Shown in pieces: positions 23,401 through 33,080 of a stretch of DNA of 64,000 nt. The DNA comes from Branchiostoma floridae. Taxonomy: Eukaryota > Chordata > Leptocardii > Amphioxiformes > Branchiostomatidae. A program made the position numbers and the translations under genes. Position 1 is the stretch's first letter. Each line of letters starts with the position of its first letter. The stretch is taken from positions 2,408,010 through 2,472,009 of the forward strand of contig NC_049981.1 in the NCBI RefSeq assembly GCF_000003815.2, in the 5' to 3' direction. The notes under the pieces are model-generated. The model saw only the letters and a list, made by a program, of their open reading frames with translations. It had not been told where the DNA came from and did not search any database.

Positions 23401-26400
23401 TTTAACTTTTCAAAATTGAAAAGGTGCTACAAGTTGTTGCCAAAGTTGGGGTGCGTACTTTATTTGAGGTAACTGCACAGATAAATGGTAAGAAAAGCCT
23501 AAAATAAAGCAAGGTGGAGCTACACTTCTAGTAATGTTTCAAAACATACACATTGTTGTTGTCTTGAAGTTGTCTAAACATGAAACAAAGAAATTGTCTT
23601 AACATGATTTACATATTAACAGTGGCATTTGCATACAATCCTTTTGAGTTAGTGACTTTGACTTGTACAACTGGTTTTGCCTGATTTCTTCTACCAGTTC
23701 TCAGTGATTTTTATAATTTGCAGTAGGCAATTCACAAGTTTATAGAGACAATGACAGTGTAAACCCAGGTTATTTTATGCAAAATGACCTGGGGAAAACA
23801 TCATAAATTCGAATTTATTTAGTTAAAGGTCTGTTCAAAACTGGTGGAGAAGGGGTGCGTACTTTATTTGAGTTGTTCCATTTTACCTTTCAGTCCCAAA
23901 GATCTGTCTAAGACTTGTCCAAAATCAGGGGTGCGTACTTTAATTGGGGTGCGTATTTTATTCGAGAATATACGGTACTCAAACAAATGAACGAGGGGGG
24001 GTTTGTAGACAGACATTTCGGACAGCATCCACTCTTCTGTCTGCAACAGATTCTCTCTGATACACCTTACAAGTTGCTTGAGTAACTTTCGTATTGAGTA
24101 TCTCAAAAGTGTACAGTCAGAATATGTGGCTATCAAAAATTCAAAGGCAAAACATCTATCAGCTTTTGTTTCATTGAATGCCGTGTATGAATACTGAAAT
24201 AGGCTCAAATATATCAGATGTTGACAATGCTGTGTGAAATCTTGAACTCTCCCCCACCCAATTCAGCTGACATGCGAAATCAACCGGTTTTGTACCAGTT
24301 TGTTATACACATAAGTTTCCTGCGCTTTGGATCCAGAGTGTGATAGAATGACGCTATGAAAGCCCATGTGATAACAGATTGACATTAAAAGACAGATTGA
24401 TAATGACATTAATTGTTACACAAATCCCCCCCCCCAGGTCCCAGCTGACTGTCCTGGTACTGCTCAACACGAGGCTCACCATGCTGCCTGATGACATCGG
24501 TGAGCTGTCGAACCTGGAGGTCCTCCGCCTCAGCTTCAACCACATCCGCACCCTCCCGCCGGGCATCGGCAAGTGCCACGCTCTACGCTACCTCGCCGCA
24601 GACCACAACGCTCTACGGGAACTCCCCCGCGAGCTCGGCCAGCTCGCTGACACCCTGGTGTCTTTGTTTGTCAACAACAACGAGATCGTCAAGCTGCCGT
24701 TCGAGCTGGGCTTGCTGCGGAATCTGCGGTACCTTTCGCTGGAGAACAACCCGATCGAGTTCCCGCAGCCCAACATCCTGCAGCAGCCTCTGCAGCACAT
24801 CCTGGCGTACCTGCGACCGTACCTGGGAGAGACGGTCGAGGACCGAACTGTCCGCGTGGTGCTCATGGGTGCGTAGAACTTGTCTGTCTGTTCTGGTGTA
24901 CATGCACCCGTACCTGGGTGAGACCGTCGAAGACCAAACCATCAGCGTGGGCTCGTGGGTGTGGAATTTGGGTCCTTTTTGTTCTGTATATGACATCTTG
25001 AATATATTCATAAATCATGAATATATTCACTTGCTTGTTTACCTTATAATCTGGGTGATCGATGATGATGTACGTGTCTTACAGGTGGAAGGGGCGCAGG
25101 GAAGACGACGCTTCTACATGGGATGCAGCGTAAGTACTGGATCGGGACCGCCCCCGACCCAGAGAAAACCGTCTACATCGACATCGCAGACGTGAACCTT
25201 ACTGAGATCCAGCTGCGAGTGTTTGACCTGGCCGGAGATGCAGACGTATTCCAGACGCAGCTTCCGTTCGTCCCGCGCCGCTGCCTCTACCTCGTCACCT
25301 TTGACCTGAGCGTGGAAGCTGTTGACCCTGACAGTGACCTGACGTTCCAGCTGGAGGCGTCGCTGTCGAAGATCTGCGAGCATGCACCAATGGCGTACGT
25401 AATTCTGGTCGGCACGCATGTGGACGACAAACGACTCACGAAGGACATTCTCGACTACACCTGGGGCAAGGTGAAGACAGTTCTGTACTTTCAATTTCTC
25501 AGAAATTACAGTGAATTAAATTATTGTACACTAGAAATTATTGTGTCACTGTCATTATTATTTTGAATAATATAAAGACCAAATACATAAATGTAGTTAT
25601 GTTCTTTATATCCTTTTTCATGGACACTAAATCTGTACTCCTGTTTTCTTTGTGCCTTGACTTAAGTCACCAGACATTCCAGACAATACTATGACTTTCA
25701 ATACATACATTAGGCAACAAAAAATGACATGCCTCCCTCAATAGATTGTAACCTTCTACCAAGTGTTTAAAATACTTTATATATACTTTATATACTTCAT
25801 ATTTTTGTGGTTGTATGTAATGTAAATGAATTGTAAGTTCAAGAACAGCATATACATGATTCAGCTAAAAGGCTGACATTTTAACGACGTAGATAAACCA
25901 TTGTTTCTTTCCCTTCCCTCCAGGTGAACGCCCTGTTACAGCGAGCGCGCCCGTCACACCGTGAGAACTTCAGCGGGGAGTCGTCTATCGGGAACTGCCT
26001 GCTGTGTCAGAAGGCCGATCACCTCTACCGCGTGGCAGAGACACGGAACGGGCCCGGCTACGTCACGGTCGACAGCTTTCGACAGAGGACGCAGTCCATA
26101 GACTTAGGGCGACGCTGGAGCTTTGGGAAGGCGGACGAATTTGAGTCTCCGCACATCCTGGGGTAATTTTGCAAATTCAAGATGTGTTTAGTGAAAGTCC
26201 TCCTCGGTTAGGGACACTGAATTGCATAGGATTTAGAAAGACTAAAAAGATTCAGAGACATACAATATTTGCCCATGACATTGTAGATAGTAATGTTTGA
26301 TGTTGCACTTTGTAGAACAGTCGCTTACAATGGTTAAAACAGTCATGTAACAAATGTGGGCAGTTTAAGAGACGTAAACAAACAAACAAATAAACATGTT

Positions 26401-29349
26401 AACAACTCCTTTTAACCGTATACTCCAAACAAATGAACATGGAAACAACCCCTCTTTAACTCGAATGTAAGTTCATCTGTGATGGTAGTCAACATTATGT
26501 TACAATTTTAAGACCATATATCTGTACCTCTTTAACTCCTCTCTGTTATAATCAGTTACTTTGAGGTGAGCGGAAAGCGACCGTGCCCCAAACCGCTCTT
26601 CAGCATCAGTAACCGGATCCACAACGAGAGCATCGAGCAGCTCAAGTACGCCATGGAAGGCTACGCGCAGCTCCTGCGTGACCCCTGCCCCAACATCCCG
26701 AAGAAATGGAGCGAGATGATCCGCTTCCTTCGCTACGAGGCGCCGCAACAGAACGCCCACCTCCAGACGCATCCCATCATGCCCTTCGACGTGTACTGCG
26801 CCATTGCAATGACTTGTGGGATACTGTCGGAAGAGGAGATCACCGTGATGACTCAGCACTTTCACCAGCAGGGCGTGTTCCTCCACTACTCCGACTCCCC
26901 CGAACTGACCAATCACGTCTTCCTCAGCACAAAGTGGCTAACCAGTCAGCTTGGAAAGCTCCTGTCACATGATCATGAACAGCCACCAATCAGTGCAGAA
27001 GGTTTCCTTGACCACGACATCCTGCCCAAGGTGAATGAGTAAATGGTTAATTTGGTATAGACATCCGGTAGCCAAAGGTGGAATCGCATACCACTGACAA
27101 TGCAGTATAAACAGTTTGTAAATAACAGCATGGAAATCTTATTGAGTAAATTGTCATCATCAATAGACATTAAGATCAAATATGCAAACAACAAACAATA
27201 GTGCCTACACAGATTGAATGTCTCCTCCTCATGTGCTATCTTTCAGTAATGGAAGATATGGGATGGGCAAGTTTGTTTGTTTGTTTATTCTGTATTTAAC
27301 CAGGGCGAAAGCACTAGCATATCACCTGGCGGCGTTTTTCAAAGCCCCTTGGGGAGAACCCAGAACATGAGTCATAGATAAAGTTCAACAAAAACAAATT
27401 AACTTCAATAACATAATCATATATCAAGTTCTATGAAACCACATTACTTATTAAGTAACATAAACATAACCAGATTTAACTGACATAACAAGTCTCTGTA
27501 TCTGTTTGCTTTCCACTTTCATAAGTCTGTCTGAGTTCCTTTTGGTCATGCTTTTGCCATCTCTTATCCTTAGGTGTGGGCAGATGTGGAGGAAAGGTAC
27601 CACGGGACGCTGCTTGCCCTCTTCCGCCATGTTGGAATCAGCGTGAAGGTCTGCGATACAGAGCGAGACGTTTTCCCTGGGCGAATCCCAGCGTGTCGTC
27701 CTGATGACGACATCTGGAATGCAGACCTGGCGCCGGAGGAGAGCCAGATTACGTCGGTTTTCAGCTTCAGTCGGTACCCGCTCTCGTTCTTCTCCTCGCT
27801 GGTTGCGGCAGTGGAGCGAGACCGCGCCCATTCCAAGCTGCTTGTGAAAAACCCAGCGGTGTACCGACAGAACTGTGTAGTGTACGTCAGCAGCAGCGTC
27901 CCCACGGGCTGCGCCGTGTGTCGTAAGCGGAACCTCTCCCACGGTGATGCCTGGCACCTACGGGAGGCAGAGATACCCGACACCACAGCCGCTGGGCAGG
28001 AGGATGATCGCGAGGATTCCCGTATTGCTCATCTCTTGGATGTACCAGAGTTTTCGGAGGAGCAAAAATCCCGATCGACATCGTCTGAGTCACTCAATGT
28101 GCAGGAGGAACCGGAGTTACCCGAGGCAGATCAGCAGAAATCGCCGGCAGTCATCTTCGACAGCTCAGATAGCGAGAGTTCGAAAACTGACTTTGTGGCC
28201 ACCCAGAAGATGCACTTCTATCTGAACCCGAAGAGTCGGAGTTTAGAGGTCATAGTTCGAGGGGAGCGGCCATGCTGCGGGATGGAGCACGTGCGGGAAA
28301 TCCTGGCAGGAATCTTCATGGGAAAACCCAGGTTGACACATCAGGAGAAGGTGGTCTGCCCCTGCTGCCTGCTAGAGGGAAAACCCGCCCCTGCATTCTT
28401 CGCTCGCGACCCAGATATGGAGCCAGACGGGGTGCGGGCCACCCACCAGAACAGCCACCAGCAGGACGGGGAGGAGATCACCTGTCGAAACAGCCATCAG
28501 CTGGGCACCTGGCGTGACCTTCTGAAAGGGACGATACCAGAGAGCTTCCGTGCCAGAATGCGATGTGGTAACCATGGTGATGCCGACTCCACGGACAGTA
28601 TTGTGTGTCCCGCCTGTGTTCTGGAGAGGCACCCAGAACCAGCGGTGTTCGAACACGACGAGGTTGGCACAGAAGAGCAGAAGCCGCTGGTGTGTCAGAA
28701 CGGCCACGAGCTGGGGACCTGGGGAGACATCGCTAACGGGAAGATCCCAGAGAAATACCTGCAGCACCGGGAGGGGACGGAGAACGGAACAGATCTCCCT
28801 CAGAAGGTCACAAACAGAAACAGCGCGGAGGTCACAGAACAGCAAGTCATACAGCACACCCCGTCGCTTACCAACCAGTCTCATGACAGGAAAGAGGAAA
28901 CAGCAGAAACAGCAGTAACCATGAAAACAAACTTGGAGAATATAAACGGCAACACAAACAACAACAACAACAACAAAGACGCAGTGGGTTCATTTCCATT
29001 GCTGGAACAGATGCAAAGAATGATGGGAGAGAGCCCCTCAGATGAGGCTTTGATGAACCTTGCTCAAACAGAATCACTTTCCGACCCACCAAACCCCACC
29101 TCGCGAAGTCCCGACTCACCGCGTACCTCCAAACGGAAAAGCTATTCTGAAGACTACCCCCAGGAGCAGAACCCATTCGACGAGCCCACTTGTACTTACA
29201 ACAGCCCCTCCCAGCAGTATCCAGAGGAACTGAACCCATTTGAGGAAGTGGAGGAGCGAGTGGCGACAATCCAGGTCGATGAAATGTACATAAGCAGTCC
29301 CCTTGCCAACTCCAGTGTGCTGGGTCCTGAGGACAGTGCTGTGCAGTAG
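20321..29349 (+). CDS. Ankyrin-LRR-Roc-COR protein (ROCO family, no kinase), 5'-incomplete
   Basis: Eleven exons join in frame: 20321-20416, 20866-20970, 21329-21433, 22073-22180, 22515-22709, 23108-23277, 24438-24868, 25085-25470, 25924-26162, 26556-27030 and 27574-29349 (1,361 codons). Order: four ankyrin-type units, a linker, about five LRRs, a Roc GTPase domain, a COR domain, and a long tail with Cys/His clusters. Roc carries the P-loop GGRGAGKTT, the G3 motif DLAG and the G4-like THVD, so GTP binding is expected. ROCO proteins act as GTPase-controlled intracellular signalling scaffolds. The layout resembles LRRK1 without its kinase, or MFHAS1 with added ankyrins. The tail repeats CxNxHxLGTW and CPxCxLE signatures that look zinc-binding. 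The start codon was not found. Confidence 0.88.
20569..20880 (+). repeat. 112-bp tandem repeat carrying copies of the ankyrin-2 acceptor
   Basis: Three units each end in a polypyrimidine tract plus CACAG|ACCTTCCTTGG. The AG positions are 20640-20641, 20752-20753 and the real 20864-20865. The duplicated unit therefore spans the intron end and the first exon bases. Confidence 0.9.
20866..20970 (+). CDS. ROCO exon: ankyrin unit 2
   Basis: 35 codons, phase 0, with the ankyrin core AVHVAALMGNTEVLDLLLSL and GAKVN. Only the last of three tandem acceptors opens into the ankyrin sequence. Confidence 0.9.
21181..21345 (+). repeat. 44-46-bp tandem repeat carrying copies of the ankyrin-3 acceptor
   Basis: Four units contain AG|GGCACATA(C/T) followed by a GGAACCCCCCT-like stretch. 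The AG positions are 21191-21192, 21237-21238, 21283-21284 and the real 21327-21328. Confidence 0.9.
21329..21433 (+). CDS. ROCO exon: ankyrin unit 3
   Basis: 35 codons, phase 0: GTPLTYAVMKSQADCVRSLI then HGAEVDD. It ends at GAG|GTAGGT. The ankyrin TPLxxA core is clear. Confidence 0.9.
21434..22072. repeat. Minisatellite of ACATGTTTGATTGAC units with exon-edge copies
   Basis: A short unit (GACATGTTTGATT and variants) alternates with longer ~142-bp units. The long units contain TTGACAG|ATGATGGAGAGCCTGTGG, a copy of the next exon's start. Copies have AG at 21786-21787 and 21928-21929, with weaker ones at 21481-21482 and 21604-21605. The real acceptor is 22071-22072. Confidence 0.9.
22073..22180 (+). 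CDS. ROCO exon: ankyrin-like unit 4
   Basis: 36 codons, phase 0. The core LWKLAVDEAEGGRFDILNHL is followed by ENYEK. It is more divergent than units 1-3 and is inferred to cap the ankyrin stack. Confidence 0.85.
22515..22709 (+). CDS. ROCO exon: linker region
   Basis: 65 codons, phase 0, from CCCCCAG to TCG|GTTTGT. Charged sequence with no recognised motif. GC content is markedly higher than the flanking introns, as in the other downstream exons. Confidence 0.8.
23108..23277 (+). CDS. ROCO exon: linker before the LRRs
   Basis: 170 bp, phase 0 to phase 2, ending CACAG|GTGGGT. It encodes VRTLYLLNTMKPGFFPYEAF and similar sequence leading into the LRR block. Confidence 0.85.
23369..23977. mobile_element. 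TA-flanked MITE (mariner-like ends) in a ROCO intron
   Basis: Ends CCGTATATTCTCGAATAAAG and CTTTATTCGAGAATATACGG-like are inverted copies flanked by TA on both sides. Subterminal GTGCGTACTTTA repeats occur near both ends. It has no ORF. Confidence 0.85.
24438..24868 (+). CDS. ROCO exon: leucine-rich repeats
   Basis: 144 codons holding about five LRRs of the LxxLxLxxNxIxxLPxxI type, such as LEVLRLSFNHIRTLPPGI and LVSLFVNNNEIVKLPFEL. It ends in the β-strand leading to the Roc P-loop (VRVVLMG). The acceptor follows a run of C's. Confidence 0.95.
25085..25470 (+). CDS. ROCO exon: Roc GTPase core
   Basis: It completes the P-loop (GRGAGKTTLLHG), then has LRVFDLAGDADVF (G3) and VILVGTHVDDKRL (G4-like). 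An internal CAGC|GTAAGT at about 25131 looks like a donor, but the frame continues open with conserved sequence, so it is treated as exonic. Confidence 0.95.
25924..26162 (+). CDS. ROCO exon: late Roc domain / insert
   Basis: 239 bp ending in phase 2. It carries a CLLCQK pair and charged sequence between G4 and the ROCO SAxxG-like strand that follows. Its phases match both neighbours. Confidence 0.85.
26556..27030 (+). CDS. ROCO exon: end of Roc and COR domain
   Basis: It starts in the strand YFEVSGK and continues with the helix NESIEQLKYAM. COR-type sequence follows: IPKKWSEMIRFLR, then CGILSEEEITVMTQHFHQQG, VFLHYSD and HVFLSTKWLTSQL. These match the dimerising COR-A features of ROCO proteins. 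Confidence 0.9.
27574..29349 (+). CDS. ROCO last exon: COR-B and Cys/His-rich tail
   Basis: 591 codons plus TAG. The first ~110 residues continue COR. A Ser/Glu-rich linker follows, then Cys clusters: ERPCCGMEH, VCPCCLLEGK, CRNSHQLGTW, MRCGNHGD, VCPACVLERH and CQNGHELGTW. The repeated CPxCxLE...CxNxHxLGTWxDxxxGxIPE pattern suggests two or more zinc-binding units (inference). A short poly-Asn tract and a Pro/Ser-rich C-terminus end the protein. Confidence 0.92.
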   Translation: MWADVEERYHGTLLALFRHVGISVKVCDTERDVFPGRIPACRPDDDIWNADLAPEESQITSVFSFSRYPLSFFSSLVAAVERDRAHSKLLVKNPAVYRQNCVVYVSSSVPTGCAVCRKRNLSHGDAWHLREAEIPDTTAAGQEDDREDSRIAHLLDVPEFSEEQKSRSTSSESLNVQEEPELPEADQQKSPAVIFDSSDSESSKTDFVATQKMHFYLNPKSRSLEVIVRGERPCCGMEHVREILAGIFMGKPRLTHQEKVVCPCCLLEGKPAPAFFARDPDMEPDGVRATHQNSHQQDGEEITCRNSHQLGTWRDLLKGTIPESFRARMRCGNHGDADSTDSIVCPACVLERHPEPAVFEHDEVGTEEQKPLVCQNGHELGTWGDIANGKIPEKYLQHREGTENGTDLPQKVTNRNSAEVTEQQVIQHTPSLTNQSHDRKEETAETAVTMKTNLENINGNTNNNNNNKDAVGSFPLLEQMQRMMGESPSDEALMNLAQTESLSDPPNPTSRSPDSPRTSKRKSYSEDYPQEQNPFDEPTCTYNSPSQQYPEELNPFEEVEERVATIQVDEMYISSPLANSSVLGPEDSAVQ

Positions 29350-32292
29350 CGCCCCCCTGCAGGTCCCAGCAGAACTGAACATACTGATGCAGTAAAGTGC
29401 AGATTGTGCACATTATTTGTGACTATTGATTAAGGATCATTGATTGTATGTCATTTATTGATAGTTATAGATGACTACCAGTAGCGACTGGTCAGCACTG
29501 GGTACTTGCCTGTACTTAATAGTTATGACTATGCTAAAGAATTTCAGGTGAATGTGCATCCACAAATAGTTTCATTCAAACCCCACCAAAGCTGCTTCAA
29601 ACATTAATGCTTGAAACAGTAGACCCAGGAGTATATGCTGTATATTCTATATAGATAAAATCTAGATCTTTACATAATATATTCTGTATTCACGAATTAA
29701 AGGAGGTTAATTAAATCTATCCAGTTTTCTGGACCCACCAAACTCCTTTATATGCAGGAGGGTGACAAAACTGGCCTTAGACCCACCAATGTGTGCAGTA
29801 AAGTACTGATGAGGCCTTTTCTAATCACCCCCAAGCCAACCACCTTTGGGCACTTTGGAATAGTCCGGACCCACTTATTGCTGCTAGACCAAACCAAGTG
29901 TTTGGATATTAGGGGGTGAATGAGAGCAAAGGAAAACAAACAAAGAAACTCAACTGTTACTTGAGAAGCTCTTTAATGCTAGTATTACAAACAGATGAAG
30001 TTGTGGAGACCAAAAAGCCATTTCAGATGTTTGAATGATTCAGTGTAACAAAACTTCCCACCGACTCCGCCCAGGGGTTTATAGATTTGTATCAAAAGAG
30101 AGGAGAATAAGTTTTAAACTTTTCCCTTTTAGAATTTTGTGTTTGTTCATGTGTCTCCATGACGTGTTAATCAAAGATTTGACTCCAGTCGCGCCTTTTC
30201 TTGTTTCTGCATGTTTAAAATGATGTTCGTTAATTATTTTTGTTGTAAAGAAAGGTTCAGAACTTGGAATTTTAAGCAGTTTCCAAAATGCCCTTGTTTT
30301 AGATTGGCCATGTTGTTGGTAGTGGTTTTTATGTCATTCTATATGAGTACTTGAGTACTTTCATGACAGAAATAGATATTGATTAGAAGAACACAAAATG
30401 TCAGAAGTATCTACATCAACATATATAAGCAAACTTGTTTGTACATGTTTTTATCAGGCTAGAAAGTAAATAGATCATTGAATTACCCTTATGATATCTT
30501 TTAAAATGTTTCTGTAAGTAATGAATCATATGCAAAGGCTAGATTCTGTGCTGGATGTCAGTATTATGTGTTGTTTGTGTATTATTTATTTATAATGCCA
30601 ACAGATAATTATTGTTTTTTTTTTTCAAATGTGTATTGTATTTTATATTGTTATGGTGTTGATGGTACTTTTGTTCATTGGTTCATTCATTTTTCTTTCC
30701 ATTCTACATTTGTCCTTGCTCAAAATGCCCACCTATTTTTTATTTTTTATTTGCATGCATCATGATTGTACATGTAGGTAGACATTCATGAAGCAACTTG
30801 AAATTTTACAAGCAGAAATTTGCTGCCGCGTGAGCTAAAGTGGAAAAACATTATATTTAAAGCCCAACAACTTGAAGAAAATCTAATGAAGACTTGGAGC
30901 ATTGAAAGTTGGAAATTTACACGTTAGTTGCCACTTGGCAGCTGATAAGTTTAACTGAATTGGAGTGCTACAGTCAAACCTGCCCAAGACGACCACCCGG
31001 GGGACCGGAAAAAAGCGGTCGATTTGGACAGGTGGTCGCTGAGAAGAGTATCGACTCAAAACATGCCCGATGGAAAGTATAAATGGTTTCCATTGTGCTT
31101 AATGGCATAAAGCAAGCACACTGCATGCATGCAAATTAGCGAGGTCTTTAATCTCAAATACAACAGACACACTGTAAACCTGTAAATTTAACCCCAAAAT
31201 CCGACGAAAAATGGCCGATTTCAGCACAAAATCGTGCTAGTTATCATCAAAAATCGATGAAAACCTCAATTTTGAAAATGATGCGGTCGTTATGGGTCCC
31301 AATTTGAGTCCGTCGCGGTCACGTTGGCCAGGTGGTCGTTGAGAAAAGGTCGCTTAATGCTTACGTCAATGGGAAAATAAATCGGGACCGAGAAAAAGTG
31401 GTCGAAATGGCCAGGTGGTCGCTGAGAAGAGGTGGTCGCTCGGGCAGGTTTGACTGTACTTAAGTACTATGTGTAGAACTGTATAACAAGCTTTTGTGAT
31501 TTACTCTCATTGTTGTTCGCTAAAAAAATTGTAGAAAAAATTCTAACTGCTAACACTTTCCAGGGAACCGAAGTATTTTCAGCACAGTTTCTGTACCTTC
31601 AGTGTTAGTGAAGTTTGTAATTGTTGTATGCTCCAAACAGAAGTGGAAATAGATTTTTATGAATGTCACATGCTTGATTTTGGTGTCTTTTATTGTTGAC
31701 TGATTTATTGTGACGTTACAGCCATAAATGACATCATTTGGGCTCCCAAAACTGGTGCAAAAATATTAAAGTTTGTTCCCCAAAAAAAGTTGCCTATATC
31801 ATCTCATTCTCAATGCAATGGCCGTTTTGCTGGGCTGAATTCTGAGATGAAACAGCAAAACCATATTGACCTGGAATCTGAAATGGGATTTCTGACAAAA
31901 TGTTGCAGTGCAACAGCGCCCTCTATCAACTATGATATGAACTGCAGCCTCGGAGATGCACAGTCAGAAACCTGCGCGGTCTTGTCAGGTTTCTTTCCCA
32001 AAGGGCCATATAATCATTTGACCTAAGAGAATGACAATAATTTTTCACAACACGTCAAAAATGCGTTTGGGTATGAACCCTTGCTCTCTGATCTTTACAC
32101 GCGATGGAAGAAGTTAGAGTTTGTACTGAGTTACTTGTCAGTCCCACTTGTATTTCTCTAAGATTAATTCCCCTTCCCCAAAAGCAGCTCAAGTCAATTC
32201 CTAACTACAGATTCAGAATTGCGTTTCTAAGTACGCAGGCTTTCTTGGTGTACCTCACAATGTCATCATTTCCATGTTTATATATTGTAAGT
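29350..32292. other. 3' UTR of the ROCO gene and intergenic DNA
   Basis: AT-rich with no exon I can support. It contains one TA-flanked MITE (30969-31458). The poly(A) site is not clear; no good AATAAA follows closely after the stop. Confidence 0.5.
30969..31458 (+). mobile_element. TA-flanked MITE, family 'CAGTCAAACCTGCCC', copy 1
   Basis: Ends CAGTCAAACCTGCCC and GGGCAGGTTTGACTG are perfect inverted repeats with TA on both sides. Subterminal GGTGGTCGCTGAGAAGA repeats occur near each end. A longer inverted-orientation copy lies at 48731-49608. TA target and CAGT ends suggest the Tc1/mariner superfamily. Confidence 0.9.
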
Positions 32293-32385
32293 AAAAACTA
32301 TAATTGATGATTGAGCCCTATCATACTGTGTTGGTTAAACAGTTTAACACAGTATGATAGGGCTCAATCATCAATTATAGTTTTT
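32293..32385. repeat. Perfect 40-bp inverted repeat with 13-nt loop
   Basis: The arms at 32293-32332 and 32346-32385 are exact reverse complements (AAAAACTATAATTGATGATT... outward to ...ATACTGTGTT inward). The loop itself contains TTAAAC/GTTTAA symmetry. A perfect arm of this length implies recent origin, selection, or an assembly artefact. Confidence 0.95.
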
Positions 32386-32549
32386 AATTCCCAGTCACTG
32401 ATATCACAGTATTTTGATTTGAACGGTTCATGATCCAGCACTTCAAATTCAGTACTTAAGATCTAAAATCCTATAGATTTTGGACTATTTTTTCAATCGG
32501 TAATCAAATTTGGCACTAAATTATCCTCCTGTCGTGAAGATTTACGACG

Positions 32550-33080
32550 CTCTCACACTACTACTTCTCAGCATTCCCTTGCATGGATCCCGCCAAATCG
32601 CCGTCCCAGCGGACCAATCAGGGGGCGTGTAGCGGGTCACGTGAGGCGAAGTTGACCTACGTGATCAGCAACCTTCGATGTTGGCCGTGTCCAGAATGGC
32701 GGAAATCTCGGCCTTTCGCGCTTCTTTCCCCGCCCTGTCGTGATACAGCCGCGCCAGAGGATGCCGAGAGCCCGGAAGAATGCAGGTGAGGTGCCGTGCG
32801 CGGCGTGTGGGCGGCGGGGGTCGCGCGGAGGGCCGAAGAGATGCGCAGGGGGAGGGGTGAAGGGAGGGTGGGTGCCATGTTGGTCCGAGCTCAGACGGTC
32901 TGCATGCTTGCATGAGATCGTCGCTGTGGTGGAACTGGCTCCGTGTTTACGTGATCGCGTCATGTGAGAGGTAAACAGACCCTACACGCTACAAACCACG
33001 CAAACATCGCCGCTCCAGTCGGCTATTAACGGCCTCCAACCCGTCGGAATCGCTCCCCAAAACCCGGGGTGTGTAGCTCT
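32550..33080 (+). promoter_or_regulatory. GC/CpG-rich putative promoter and first exon of the CECR2-like/BCL9 gene
   Basis: Base composition changes abruptly to GC- and CpG-rich around the 32761 ATG, against AT-rich flanks. It surrounds a short first coding exon with a consensus donor. No TATA box is evident, consistent with a broad CpG-type promoter (inference). Confidence 0.5.
32761..32785 (+). CDS. CECR2-like exon 1 (start)
   Basis: ATGCCGAGAGCCCGGAAG... encodes MPRARKNA plus one base (phase 1), donor CAG|GTGAGG. The leftover G joins AA of the exon at 39143 to give Glu, in frame with the conserved helix. An upstream ATG at 32583 is in another frame and would break the join. Confidence 0.65.

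Noticed and set aside
25129-25136. CAGC|GTAAGT as a donor inside the Roc domain
   Set aside because: The frame stays open and continues with Roc sequence to THVD; splicing here would delete the G3 and G4 motifs.
32583-32789. ATG at 32583 as start of the CECR2-like gene
   Set aside because: Its frame at the 32785 donor does not match the phase of exon 2.
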